Shown: positions 27,457 to 35,918 of the stretch, piece after piece
Layout: each line of letters starts with the position of its first letter
Position numbering within the stretch: the first letter of the stretch is position 1
Assembly (NCBI RefSeq): GCF_900104185.1
Contig: NZ_FNIZ01000004.1
Location: 124,001 to 188,000, forward strand
From: Halobacillus aidingensis
GTDB taxonomy: Bacteria > Bacillota > Bacilli > Bacillales > Halobacillaceae
DNA: 64,000 bases
Direction of reading: 5' to 3'
Program-made: the position numbers and the translations under genes
Notes under the pieces: model-generated
Databases searched by the model: none
What the model was told of the DNA's origin: nothing
What the model saw: only the letters and a program-made list of their open reading frames with translations

Positions 27457-28437
27457 CTATCGTGTGACCACTTTTTCATTGTTCATATACTGACGGACTT
27501 CATCCTTTGTCGGTGCCCCTTCCCAATCGCCAGCGAATTGCGTCGCCAGTGCACCAGTAATATTGGCTTGTTCAAGCGCTTGAGGAAGGGTCCTCACAAT
27601 GGTTTCTTTATCGAAAAGGGATGCCTCCCCCAGCAAAGCGTCAAGCAATCCTGCAGCAAAAGCATCTCCTGCCCCGACAGTATCCACCACCTGTTTCACG
27701 GTGTGGCCAGGAGCTTCGAAGACATGTCCATCTGTAAATCCAATCGAACCCTCTTCCCCTAACTTCATCGCTACTATGGATGGTCCCATGTTTAAAAATG
27801 CTTCTCCGTAAGCGACGGCCGGCTTTTCTCCAAGTAAAAATTCAGCTTCCTCTATGCCGGGTAAAAACACATCACAATGGGGAATCAAATCAAGGAGGAC
27901 CCTTCTCGCCGTCTCCTCATCCCAGAGCTTCTTTCTTAAATTAGGATCGAATGAAACGGTGAGTCCTTGTTTCCGCGCTTGTTTCATCGCTTCTTTAGTG
28001 AATGCAGCGGTCTCTTCCCCCAGCGCAGGTGTGATTCCTGTCACATGCAGGTGTCGGGTATCTTCAAACCATTCCGAGCGGATGTCGTCAGGAGAAAAGC
28101 GGCTTGCTGCGGAATGCTTACGATAGTAATAAACACTCGGATCTCCTGGGATTTTTGCTTCTTTGAAATATAGAGCGGTCGGATATTCAGAGTCTTTGAC
28201 CGCATGCGTAACATCCACGCCTTCCCCGGCCAGCGTGGCGAGAATCAATTCACCGAAAGGGTCATTTCCGACACGACTGATCCATCTCACTTTTTTCCCA
28301 AGTCTCGTGAGGCCGAACGCCAAGTTGGATTCGGCTCCCCCTACTGATTTACTCAGGAGAGGCGCGTATTTAATTCCTCCACCCGTATAAGGCTGAAAAA
28401 GAACCATGCTTTCCCCGATAGTGACGATATCAGCCAT
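27457..28437 (-). CDS. kdgK: 2-keto-3-deoxygluconate kinase KdgK
   Basis: PfkB-family kinase that phosphorylates 2-keto-3-deoxygluconate to KDPG, the substrate of KdgA. The 326-residue protein starts MADIVTIGESM, contains the GGAESNLAFGLTRLG sugar-binding glycines near residue 34 and the PfkB signature VDTVGAGDAFAAGLL near residue 265, with Asp in GAGD as catalytic base. ATG at 28437 follows GGGGGTG and overlaps the end of kdgA by eight bases, so translation is coupled; a 51-codon upstream extension lies inside kdgA and is rejected. Confidence 0.95.
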   Translation of the reverse strand: MADIVTIGESMVLFQPYTGGGIKYAPLLSKSVGGAESNLAFGLTRLGKKVRWISRVGNDPFGELILATLAGEGVDVTHAVKDSEYPTALYFKEAKIPGDPSVYYYRKHSAASRFSPDDIRSEWFEDTRHLHVTGITPALGEETAAFTKEAMKQARKQGLTVSFDPNLRKKLWDEETARRVLLDLIPHCDVFLPGIEEAEFLLGEKPAVAYGEAFLNMGPSIVAMKLGEEGSIGFTDGHVFEAPGHTVKQVVDTVGAGDAFAAGLLDALLGEASLFDKETIVRTLPQALEQANITGALATQFAGDWEGAPTKDEVRQYMNNEKVVTR

Positions 28438-29077
28438 GAACGACACCCCCTTCGATTTTTGATACGTATTCCTTCGCTCTCTTTGTGATCTCTTCATATT
28501 TCCCTTCAGAAACCCAATGGTTGTCAACAAGATTTCCGCCAAGACCGACCGCTTTAACGCCGTATTGAAGAACTTCCTCGATATTCTCAAGGTTCACTCC
28601 GCCTGTCGCGACCATCGAAATATGGCCGAGCGGTCCACGGACATCTTTGATATATTTCACACCGAGGGCACCGGCAGGAAATACTTTGACAGCCGGTGCT
28701 CCGAGATTTGTAGCTCTGACCATTTCCGTCGGAGTCATCGTCCCAGGTAAAACGGTTACATTTTTTGATAAACAATAGGTCACGATTTCTTCATCAAAAT
28801 GAGGCGAGACGATGTATTCGGCCCCAGCCTCAAGAGCAGCTTCCGCATCCGCTACGCTGAGTACTGTGCCTGCTCCGATTTTCAGTTTTTCATCATAAAC
28901 CCTTCTCAGGCTTCTGATCATTCCCAAAGCCCCCTCTGTATCAAGGGTGACTTCAAGGAAATGAATGCCGCCATCGTACAAAGCTTCGGCTACTTTTTCA
29001 CCTGTACCAGCAGGGATCCCCCGTAGAATCGCTATGATTTTATCTTCTTCTAACTGTTCCATGATGCTTCGACTCAT
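28430..29077 (-). CDS. kdgA: KDPG / 2-keto-4-hydroxyglutarate aldolase KdgA
   Basis: Class I aldolase that splits 2-keto-3-deoxy-6-phosphogluconate into pyruvate and glyceraldehyde-3-phosphate, the last step of the uronate route. The 215-residue length is standard. LEVTLDT holds the catalytic Glu (residue 42) and GAPAVKVFPAG the Schiff-base Lys (residue 131); IGAGTVL is the phosphate/pyruvate loop. ATG at 29077 follows GAGGAGG. It overlaps kdgK and lies 16 bases after uxaA. Confidence 0.96.
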   Translation of the reverse strand: MSRSIMEQLEEDKIIAILRGIPAGTGEKVAEALYDGGIHFLEVTLDTEGALGMIRSLRRVYDEKLKIGAGTVLSVADAEAALEAGAEYIVSPHFDEEIVTYCLSKNVTVLPGTMTPTEMVRATNLGAPAVKVFPAGALGVKYIKDVRGPLGHISMVATGGVNLENIEEVLQYGVKAVGLGGNLVDNHWVSEGKYEEITKRAKEYVSKIEGGVVHG

Positions 29078-29093
29078 CTCTGTTCCTCCTCAT

Positions 29094-30599
29094 TTAAAGA
29101 GTTACTCCTGATTTGAACATCGCGATTTCCCTGAAATCATTTTTTTCGTTGTTTACGAGTTCACCGCTGGCAACCTTGATGATATAGTCGCGGAAGTCTT
29201 CCAGAACTTGGTCTGGAGATGCCCCTTCCAGTAAGCTTCCTGCATTGAAATCGATCCAGTGTTTTTTCTTTTCATATAATGGGGTGTTCGTTGAAATCTT
29301 CATTGTAGGTACGAAAGATCCGAAAGGCGTTCCTCTTCCTGTCGTAAACAAGACGACCTGACAACCGGCAGCAGCGAGTGCTGTCGATGCTACGAGGTCA
29401 TTACCTGGGGAAGACAACAGATTAAGCCCTTTTGTTTTTAATGGCTCCCCATATTTCAACACGTCCATGACAACTGAAGTTCCAGCTTTTTGGGTGCAGC
29501 CGAGTGATTTATCTTCAAGTGTCGTTATGCCCCCGTCTTTGTTTCCCGGGGATGGATTTTCATAGATTGGTTGATCATGCGTAATGAAGTATTGTTTGAA
29601 ATCATTGATCAAATCTACCGTTTTATGAAAGACTTCTTCATTGACTGCTCGTTCCATGAGTAGTTTTTCTGCCCCAAACATCTCAGGCACTTCCGTAAGG
29701 ACCGTCGTCCCGCCTTGAGCAGCAATGTAATCCGATATCCTGCCAAGGAGGGGGTTTGCGGTAATTCCTGAGAACCCATCAGACCCCCCACACTTCAAGC
29801 CGATTTTCAGTTCAGAAAGAGGAACTTCTTCTCTCACATCATCCTTAGCTGCCTGATAGATTTTGTGCAGGTAATTGACTCCTTCTTCAATTTCATCGGA
29901 AACATCCTGAGAAGTCAGAAACTTGATTCTGTCCTCATCGTAATCCCCGAGCGACTCTCTGAATTCATCGACATTATTATTCTCACAACCCAGCCCTAAA
30001 ACGAGCACTCCTCCGGAATTAGGGTGTTTGACCGCATTCCCGAGAATCGTCCTTGTATTAACGTGATCATCTCCGAGTTGGGAGCATCCATAGTTATGCT
30101 TAAGGACTTGAATATTGTCAAAAGGCGCGATATCTCCTACTTCAGATTGAAAGATTTTAATGATCTGTTCAGCAATCCCATTTACACATCCGACCGTCGG
30201 TACAATCCATAATTCATTACGTATCCCTACACGCCCATCTGCCCGCTTGAATCCTTTGAAAGTCAGGTTTTCTTTTGGATAAGGATTTTCTGCAAACTTC
30301 GGTTCGTATTGGTATTCCTGGACGCCGTCGAGGTTGGTTTTCGTGTTTTCCGTATGAATCCAGTCTCCTTCTTTCACTGCGGTTTTTAAATGGCCGATCG
30401 GAAATCCATACTTGATTACATCGGTTCCTTCACTCATGGAAACCAAGGCGATCTTGTGTCCTCTCGGGATGTCAGAACTCAAGGTGATTTTCTTCCCATC
30501 CACCTCCACTTCTGTTCCAGCGGTTAGATCTTTTAGTGCGACCGCAACGTTGTCCTGTTCATTGATCTTTAAGATCCTTTCCAATGTTGATCCTTTCAT
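29094..30599 (-). CDS. uxaA: Altronate dehydratase UxaA
   Basis: Iron-dependent dehydratase converting D-altronate to 2-keto-3-deoxygluconate. The 501-residue protein has an N-terminal SAF-like domain (about 1-90) and the C-terminal UxaA/GarD domain with GCSQLGDDH, LGLGCENNN and LKCGGSDGFSGITANP, whose Cys residues are conserved in the family. The start at 30599 follows GGAGGTG. It is 3 bases from uxaC and 16 from kdgA, within the operon. Confidence 0.96.
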   Translation of the reverse strand: MKGSTLERILKINEQDNVAVALKDLTAGTEVEVDGKKITLSSDIPRGHKIALVSMSEGTDVIKYGFPIGHLKTAVKEGDWIHTENTKTNLDGVQEYQYEPKFAENPYPKENLTFKGFKRADGRVGIRNELWIVPTVGCVNGIAEQIIKIFQSEVGDIAPFDNIQVLKHNYGCSQLGDDHVNTRTILGNAVKHPNSGGVLVLGLGCENNNVDEFRESLGDYDEDRIKFLTSQDVSDEIEEGVNYLHKIYQAAKDDVREEVPLSELKIGLKCGGSDGFSGITANPLLGRISDYIAAQGGTTVLTEVPEMFGAEKLLMERAVNEEVFHKTVDLINDFKQYFITHDQPIYENPSPGNKDGGITTLEDKSLGCTQKAGTSVVMDVLKYGEPLKTKGLNLLSSPGNDLVASTALAAAGCQVVLFTTGRGTPFGSFVPTMKISTNTPLYEKKKHWIDFNAGSLLEGASPDQVLEDFRDYIIKVASGELVNNEKNDFREIAMFKSGVTL

Positions 30600-30602
30600 C
30601 TC

Positions 30603-32033
30603 TTACACCTCCAGGCTTTGCGTGGGAGTCTTGATGCCAATATAATTCGCTGCATTCCGGTAGGATATATCCTTGATGATTGGCTCAAGTAATTCATCAT
30701 CATTCGGGACTTCACCGTTTTCCACCCATGTGGCCAGCAAGTCACAAAGAATACGGCGGAAATATTCATGACGTGTGTAGGAAAGGAAGCTTCTGGAATC
30801 TGTCAGCATTCCAATAAACTGACTGAGCACCCCCATATCTGCAAGCGTTTTCATTTGTGAGAGCATTCCTTCTTTTGTATCGTTGAACCACCAGGCCGTG
30901 CCGAATTGCATTTTCCCTGGTACTCCGCCTTCCTGGAAACTGCCGGCAATCGTAGCGAGGACAGGGTTATCTTTCGGGTTCAAAGAATACAAAACGGTCT
31001 TCGGTAAGGCGGACTGTTTATCCAAAGAGTCCAACAGCTGGCAGAGTGGCTTGGCAATCTGTCCATCATTCATGCTGTCAAAACCTGTGTCCGGACCTAA
31101 GCGTTCGAACATTCTCGAATTATTGTTCCGCTGCGCACTGATATGGTATTGCATCACCCATCCATGTTCACTATAAAGTTTGCCTAAATAAGTCAGCGTA
31201 AAGGATTTATATTTCGCTTCCTCTGTATGACTGACTTTTTCACCGTTTTTCGCTTTTATAAAAATTTCTGCGGCCTCTCCCAACTTCGCATCTTCATACA
31301 CGACTTCGTCAAGGGCATGATCAGAAACCCTCCCGCCAACCTCATGAAAGTATCGGACTCTTCCATCAAGAGCAGCAAGGAAATCCTCATACGTATCAAT
31401 CGAAAACTGGGAAGCCTCTTCTAATTGGCTCAGCCATTCCTGAAAGCCATCACGGTTCAATTCCAATCCTTTATCTGGTCGAAAACTTGGAAGTACCACC
31501 GTTTCAAAATCCGATTCCTTCAGCTGCTTGTGATATCGCAAATCATCAACCGGATCGTCCGTCGTACAAATGACTTCGACATTGGAAGCTTTAATTAAAT
31601 CCTGTACGCCAAAATCCTTCTGATTCAACTGTTCATTGACCCTTTCCCAAATTTCAGGTGCGGATTCTTCATTCAATGCGTTATACACATTAAAGTACCT
31701 TTGTAACTCTAAATGCGTCCACGTATAGACTGGGTTCCCGATCGATTTCGGTACCGTTTTAGCCCAGGCCAGAAACTTATCGTATGGATCTGCATCTCCT
31801 GTAATCAGCTCTTCATCGATTCCATTTGCCCGCATTAAGCGCCATTTGTAATGATCCCCGTCGAGCCAAATATCTGTAATCGTCTTATAAGATTTGTTTT
31901 CAAAAATCTCTTTTGGGCTGAGGTGGCAGTGGTAATCAATGATTGGCATATCTTTGGCATAATTGTTATACAGACGTTCGGCTGTTTCACTGTTCAATAG
32001 AAATGTCTCATCCACAAAGTTTTTCAATATCAT
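30603..32033 (-). CDS. uxaC: Glucuronate/galacturonate isomerase UxaC
   Basis: Isomerises D-galacturonate to D-tagaturonate (and D-glucuronate to D-fructuronate). The 476-residue protein belongs to the amidohydrolase superfamily; the metal-binding HCHLSP is at about residues 35-40, with MQYHISAQRNNN and LTDSRSFLSYTRHEYFRR near the active site. ATG at 32033 follows AAAGGATGG. Operon neighbours on both sides belong to the same pathway. Confidence 0.96.
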   Translation of the reverse strand: MILKNFVDETFLLNSETAERLYNNYAKDMPIIDYHCHLSPKEIFENKSYKTITDIWLDGDHYKWRLMRANGIDEELITGDADPYDKFLAWAKTVPKSIGNPVYTWTHLELQRYFNVYNALNEESAPEIWERVNEQLNQKDFGVQDLIKASNVEVICTTDDPVDDLRYHKQLKESDFETVVLPSFRPDKGLELNRDGFQEWLSQLEEASQFSIDTYEDFLAALDGRVRYFHEVGGRVSDHALDEVVYEDAKLGEAAEIFIKAKNGEKVSHTEEAKYKSFTLTYLGKLYSEHGWVMQYHISAQRNNNSRMFERLGPDTGFDSMNDGQIAKPLCQLLDSLDKQSALPKTVLYSLNPKDNPVLATIAGSFQEGGVPGKMQFGTAWWFNDTKEGMLSQMKTLADMGVLSQFIGMLTDSRSFLSYTRHEYFRRILCDLLATWVENGEVPNDDELLEPIIKDISYRNAANYIGIKTPTQSLEV

Positions 32034-32044
32034 CCCATCCTTTT

Positions 32045-33556
32045 TTAGTTTTGTGTTTTCGCAGCTGTTCCTTCAAACAAGCTTTCCGTTGTCGTTTTAG
32101 CTCCATGTTGGTTTATATCATCAAAATAGTTAAAAATCATATCCGTATGGAGAGCCAAATTTCTCCCCCATAACCTTTCGTCCCTCAATAAAGAGCGAAC
32201 CTCTTCCTTGCCTTGCTGATCCTTGCTCCAAAAATCAATGAATGCTTCCAGAACAACCTGATCGTCCCGGACCTTGTACTCTTCACCATTGTGAACCCCC
32301 ATGAAATGGCCCTCATGGATCGTATGAGGTTTGTAATAATGAAGAAGGGACGCAAGCGATAAAGCAATGGATTCCGGCAGTTTCTCGTCTTCCGAGATTA
32401 ATGGAAACACCCGGCTTTTCAGTTTTTGTACGGCATTTTGACCTAAGGCAGAAAGTTTGTGTTTCACAAAAGGATTTTGAAAGCGCTCGATGACAGAGTC
32501 TGCGAATTGACTTTTCTCTGTATCATCAAAAGATAGACGTGGCAGTAGGTCTTTATAAAGAACTTGACGCACATAAGTGGAAACAACGTCATCCGCCATC
32601 ACTTCTTTCACAGTTCGAAGTCCGACCATAAACCCTACAGAAAAAAGTAACGTATGAGGCGCATTCAACAGGCCGACCTTCAAATCACGATAGGGCTTTA
32701 CCTCTGCCCATTTCACTTGAAGTCCTGCCTTTTGAAACGGAAGCTTATGCTCTAAAGGTAATTCTGACTCGATGACAAAAAGGTGAAACGGCTCTCCTAC
32801 CGCCATCAGCACATCCTCATAACCAAGCTTCTTTTGCCACTCTTCTGCGCTTTCTCCTGGGTACCCAGGGACAATGCGGTCCACCAGCGTGTCGCAGAAG
32901 ACATTGTGATCATCCACCCATTTCAAAAAGGATGCGGGTAAACTCCATTCCTTAGCTACCCGAACAACGATGGCTTTCAGAAGTTTTCCGTTCTCTTCCA
33001 CCAGCTCACATGGGATGATTGTAAACCCTGATTGAGGGTCCCCTTTTGTATGAATGAAACGGCGGTACATGAGAGCTGCCAACTTCCCTGGAAAGGAAAG
33101 GGGAGATTCATTCTCCGGAAACGCCTCCTGCATGTACGCAAGCCCAGCCTCCGTAGTATTGGAAAAAATAAATTCAATAGAATCCTGTTCCGCAAGCGCA
33201 AGAAGAGATCCCCAATCGTCATAGGGATTGATACTCCGGGCAATGGTTGAGTTCACTTCTACGTGTTGGACTTCTTCCCCGTCTTCCATCCCCTGAAGAA
33301 TCGTCGTGTACAGGTGATCCTGCTTTTCAAGCTTTGGTACAACTCTCCCATGAGGTGTGGGCTGGATGGCAACCGTCCTTCCGTTAAATAATTGCTTTCG
33401 GTTCATCCGCTCAAGCATCCAATTCAAGTAAGCACGAAGAAAATTCCCCTCGCCGAACTGAATAGCGCGAATAGGCAGTTCTTTATCAATCATTGATTTG
33501 TTAGAAACATCTATCGTCGGTAAATGGGCTGCTGTCTCTCGATTCAACCGTTCCAT
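32045..33556 (-). CDS. uxaB: Tagaturonate reductase (altronate oxidoreductase) UxaB
   Basis: NADH-dependent reduction of D-tagaturonate to D-altronate. The 503-residue protein is a long-chain mannitol dehydrogenase type with AIQFGEGNFLRAY (residues 32-44, nucleotide fold) and the catalytic-domain helix KVGLLNAPHTLLFSVG with Lys and Asn-His of the family. It is the first gene of the operon uxaB-uxaC-uxaA-kdgA-kdgK-isomerase-lyase. The promoter and two KdgR-type palindromes lie upstream. GGAG is 13 bases before the ATG, longer than usual. No uxuAB genes are seen, so the operon is tuned to galacturonate. Confidence 0.95.
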   Translation of the reverse strand: MERLNRETAAHLPTIDVSNKSMIDKELPIRAIQFGEGNFLRAYLNWMLERMNRKQLFNGRTVAIQPTPHGRVVPKLEKQDHLYTTILQGMEDGEEVQHVEVNSTIARSINPYDDWGSLLALAEQDSIEFIFSNTTEAGLAYMQEAFPENESPLSFPGKLAALMYRRFIHTKGDPQSGFTIIPCELVEENGKLLKAIVVRVAKEWSLPASFLKWVDDHNVFCDTLVDRIVPGYPGESAEEWQKKLGYEDVLMAVGEPFHLFVIESELPLEHKLPFQKAGLQVKWAEVKPYRDLKVGLLNAPHTLLFSVGFMVGLRTVKEVMADDVVSTYVRQVLYKDLLPRLSFDDTEKSQFADSVIERFQNPFVKHKLSALGQNAVQKLKSRVFPLISEDEKLPESIALSLASLLHYYKPHTIHEGHFMGVHNGEEYKVRDDQVVLEAFIDFWSKDQQGKEEVRSLLRDERLWGRNLALHTDMIFNYFDDINQHGAKTTTESLFEGTAAKTQN

Positions 33557-33579
33557 GAGTCAGACCACACTCCTTATAT

Positions 33580-33609
33580 CACAAAAATAACAACGTTGTT
33601 ATTTTTGTG
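33580..33609. promoter_or_regulatory. KdgR-type operator 1 of the uxaB operon
   Basis: A 30-base perfect palindrome with the core AATAACAACGTTGTTATT and outer CACAAA/TTTGTG arms, 24 bases before the uxaB start. The core equals the kduD operator. Confidence 0.85.
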
Positions 33610-33646
33610 TAAAAAAATATTCCATATAGGGGGAATAAGGGAGTCA

Positions 33647-33660
33647 TAACAACGTTGTTA
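33647..33660. promoter_or_regulatory. KdgR-type operator 2 of the uxaB operon
   Basis: TAACAACGTTGTTA, a perfect 14-base palindrome overlapping the predicted transcription start. Its centre is 59 bases from the centre of operator 1, so two repressor dimers could cooperate or loop the DNA. Confidence 0.85.
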
Positions 33661-33666
33661 CTTACT

Positions 33667-33695
33667 AGTTTATGGATGCTCCTTAACTTTGTCAA
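33667..33695 (-). promoter_or_regulatory. Sigma-A promoter of the uxaB operon
   Basis: Minus-strand TTGACA (33695-33690), 17-base spacer, TAAACT (33672-33667). It has the same layout relative to the AACAACGTTGTT operator as the kduD promoter. Confidence 0.75.
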
Positions 33696-33752
33696 TGGTT
33701 AACCTGGATTATATTCAGAAAATTACGTCTGTTTTTGGTCTATAAAGATAAT

Positions 33753-33782
33753 CGGGTGAAAGCATGATCATGCTTTCACCCG
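33753..33782. terminator. Palindromic terminator after the penicillin-binding protein gene
   Basis: CGGGTGAAAGCATGA is followed by its perfect complement, 15-base arms with no spacer. It lies nine bases beyond the stop of the gene at 33792. The T-run is weak, so efficiency is uncertain. Confidence 0.6.
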
Positions 33783-33791
33783 GCATCTGTT

Positions 33792-35786
33792 TTATTTTAA
33801 GATTTGAAAAACATTTTTCACTTTCGGCACAACATAGTGACTTCCACCTTCAGCATCTTCGATCATCATCGAAACCATAAGGTCCTGACTTTCTGTATCC
33901 CACGCAATGAACCATCCATTCTCCTGTCCATCCTCTTCCTGGGATTGTTTCAATTCCGCTGTTCCAGTTTTACCAGCGAGACTCAAGCCTTCCACGACAG
34001 GCTCATGAGCGGTCCCTGCTGGATCCTCGACAACAGCTTTCAAATCCTCTCGTATGACCGAAACCGTATCTTCACTCATCACGTTCTCATGCCATACTTG
34101 ACCCTCACCTTCAGAAGAAACCAACCTCGGTTTCATTACGTCCCCACCGGTCACAAAAGGCGTGTAAGTGAGGGCTAAGTGAAGACTGCTCATTTGAATT
34201 TCTCCCTGGCCAAAACCAGTGTCACCAAGTAACGCGTCCCGTTCGAATGTTTCTCCATTCAACAACTGGGAATTTTCGATTGGGAAAGTCAAAGGAAGAT
34301 CTTCCCCAAAACCGAACTCGCGGGCTTCTTGAAGGAAGGTTTCCCCTCCGATTTCGAGGATTTTGCGGGCAAAATAAATATTGTCTGAACGCACGAGCGC
34401 GTCTCTTAAATTCACTTGTTCATTTTCAGCCGCTCCTGGAACTCTTGTTACTGTGTATCCGTTATGCTCATAGGTCGTTCCCGTAATGGATAGTTCTTCT
34501 TCTGGTGTAATGACCCCTTGTTCAAGACCGATGGCAGCTGTAATTGGCTTGAAGGTCGATCCGGGTGAATAGGTGCGGTTGAATTTGTTCAAGGTCGACT
34601 TTTCGTCGCGACCGAGGACAACCGCATTTGGATCATAAGCAGGGGCGCTAACAAGAGCAAGGACATCCCCTGTCATGGGGTTTACAGCTGAAGCGGCCCC
34701 TGATTCACCTGACAATTGTTCATGAAGGGATTTCTGCACTTCCGATGATATCGTCAGGTTGAAATCTTTTCCGTCCGTTGCCGCTGTTTCAGCTAAGGTT
34801 TCTTTCGTTTCTCCCGCGTCCGTCTGGATAACGACCTTTCCACCTTCCTCACCTCTCAATTGATCTTCGAGAACACTCTCAAGTCCTGTCTTTCCAAGTT
34901 GATCTGCCGCTGTATATCCTTCATCTTTCAACTCTTCAAGTTCCTCCGCTTGAATCGGTCCGACATATCCGATCAAATGAGCAGCTGCTTCTCCTAAAGG
35001 ATAGCTCCTTGCTTCTTGATTGGGCTGGAACTTCACTCCCTTGGGCAGCTCTTCATCCTTAAGAGCCTCAATTGTCTCTTGATCATTTTCAGCTACAGCT
35101 CCCACAGGTACAAACGTATCCGTAGTGACCCAGGATTGGTTCAACTGCTGATCGATTTCCTCTACGGTCGTTTCCAAAATTTCAGCGACCTCTTTTTTCA
35201 GCGTTTCTGTTTCCTCTTCCGTGTGCTCTTCCATCCACCCCGGTACGAGACCAACATTAAGGACGCCTCCATTGACAGCCAGCGGGCTTCCATTTGCATC
35301 AAAAATTTCACCACGTTCGGGATCCAATGTCCATGCTCTCACCTTATCTCCTTCTTCCATTTCAGGAAAAATCATCGAAGAATTCCACTGCACAGCCCAT
35401 CGGTCACTCTCCTCCCCTTCTTCATAGACGAGCGTTGCCGCGTTCGAAAACTCAATCGGTCCTCCCAACGAATCCAGCCCACCTTCAAATTCAAAGGAAG
35501 GTGTATCTTCTGTTTCATACTCTTGCTCTTCTTCTGGAAGTTCGTATGTAAATGATAAGTTCGCCATGTCAATTCCCTCATAAATCGTTGTATATCGATC
35601 AACAAATTCCTCTTTGCTTATAAGTTGCTTTGAGTTCTCACTGAGAATCTCATACATTTGTCCATACTCACCGCTTTCCCAATGATCCATATAGGATTGA
35701 AAAGCATCTTCCGGCTTCGGTTGATCCGAGCAGGCCACTAGTAAAATCAAACCGATCCCAACAAACATGAGTCGCCACCACTTCAT
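33792..35786 (-). CDS. Class B penicillin-binding protein, PBP3/MecA-like lipoprotein
   Basis: Peptidoglycan DD-transpeptidase, 664 residues, anchored as a lipoprotein (lipobox LVAC, Cys19). It has the NTF2-like MecA_N domain (about 25-145), a dimerisation domain (about 150-330) and the transpeptidase domain with STFK (Ser410, Lys413), SDN (467-469) and KTGT (606-609). This is the architecture of B. subtilis PbpC and of staphylococcal PBP2a. It may add intrinsic low beta-lactam affinity, but that cannot be read from the sequence. ATG follows GGGGAGAGG. Monocistronic by its flanks. Confidence 0.93.
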   Translation of the reverse strand: MKWWRLMFVGIGLILLVACSDQPKPEDAFQSYMDHWESGEYGQMYEILSENSKQLISKEEFVDRYTTIYEGIDMANLSFTYELPEEEQEYETEDTPSFEFEGGLDSLGGPIEFSNAATLVYEEGEESDRWAVQWNSSMIFPEMEEGDKVRAWTLDPERGEIFDANGSPLAVNGGVLNVGLVPGWMEEHTEEETETLKKEVAEILETTVEEIDQQLNQSWVTTDTFVPVGAVAENDQETIEALKDEELPKGVKFQPNQEARSYPLGEAAAHLIGYVGPIQAEELEELKDEGYTAADQLGKTGLESVLEDQLRGEEGGKVVIQTDAGETKETLAETAATDGKDFNLTISSEVQKSLHEQLSGESGAASAVNPMTGDVLALVSAPAYDPNAVVLGRDEKSTLNKFNRTYSPGSTFKPITAAIGLEQGVITPEEELSITGTTYEHNGYTVTRVPGAAENEQVNLRDALVRSDNIYFARKILEIGGETFLQEAREFGFGEDLPLTFPIENSQLLNGETFERDALLGDTGFGQGEIQMSSLHLALTYTPFVTGGDVMKPRLVSSEGEGQVWHENVMSEDTVSVIREDLKAVVEDPAGTAHEPVVEGLSLAGKTGTAELKQSQEEDGQENGWFIAWDTESQDLMVSMMIEDAEGGSHYVVPKVKNVFQILK

Positions 35787-35881
35787 ATTTACCTCTCCCC
35801 TTTACATATATAGACAAAAATACCTTATTTTCATCATAGTACATTCATGACTAAATGAACAGAAAGCCACATCCCATACAA

Positions 35882-35913
35882 AAACCCCCTTCATGAAAAT
35901 ATGAAGAGGGTTT
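35882..35913 (-). terminator. Terminator of the BCCT transporter gene
   Basis: AAACCC-x-CTTCAT pairs with ATGAAG-x-GGGTTT around GAAAAT, one mismatch. On the minus strand it is followed by TTTTTG. Lies six bases after the stop codon. Confidence 0.85.
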
Positions 35914-35918
35914 ACGAT

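Noticed and set aside
30540-30556. CAACGTTG sequence as another KdgR operator
   Set aside because: Inside uxaA coding sequence (as is a similar one near 3770 in pgsB) and lacks the flanking TAA/TTA arms.
32477-32490. cre-like TTGAAAGCGCTCGA
   Set aside because: Lies inside uxaB coding sequence and its right half does not match the consensus; treated as chance.
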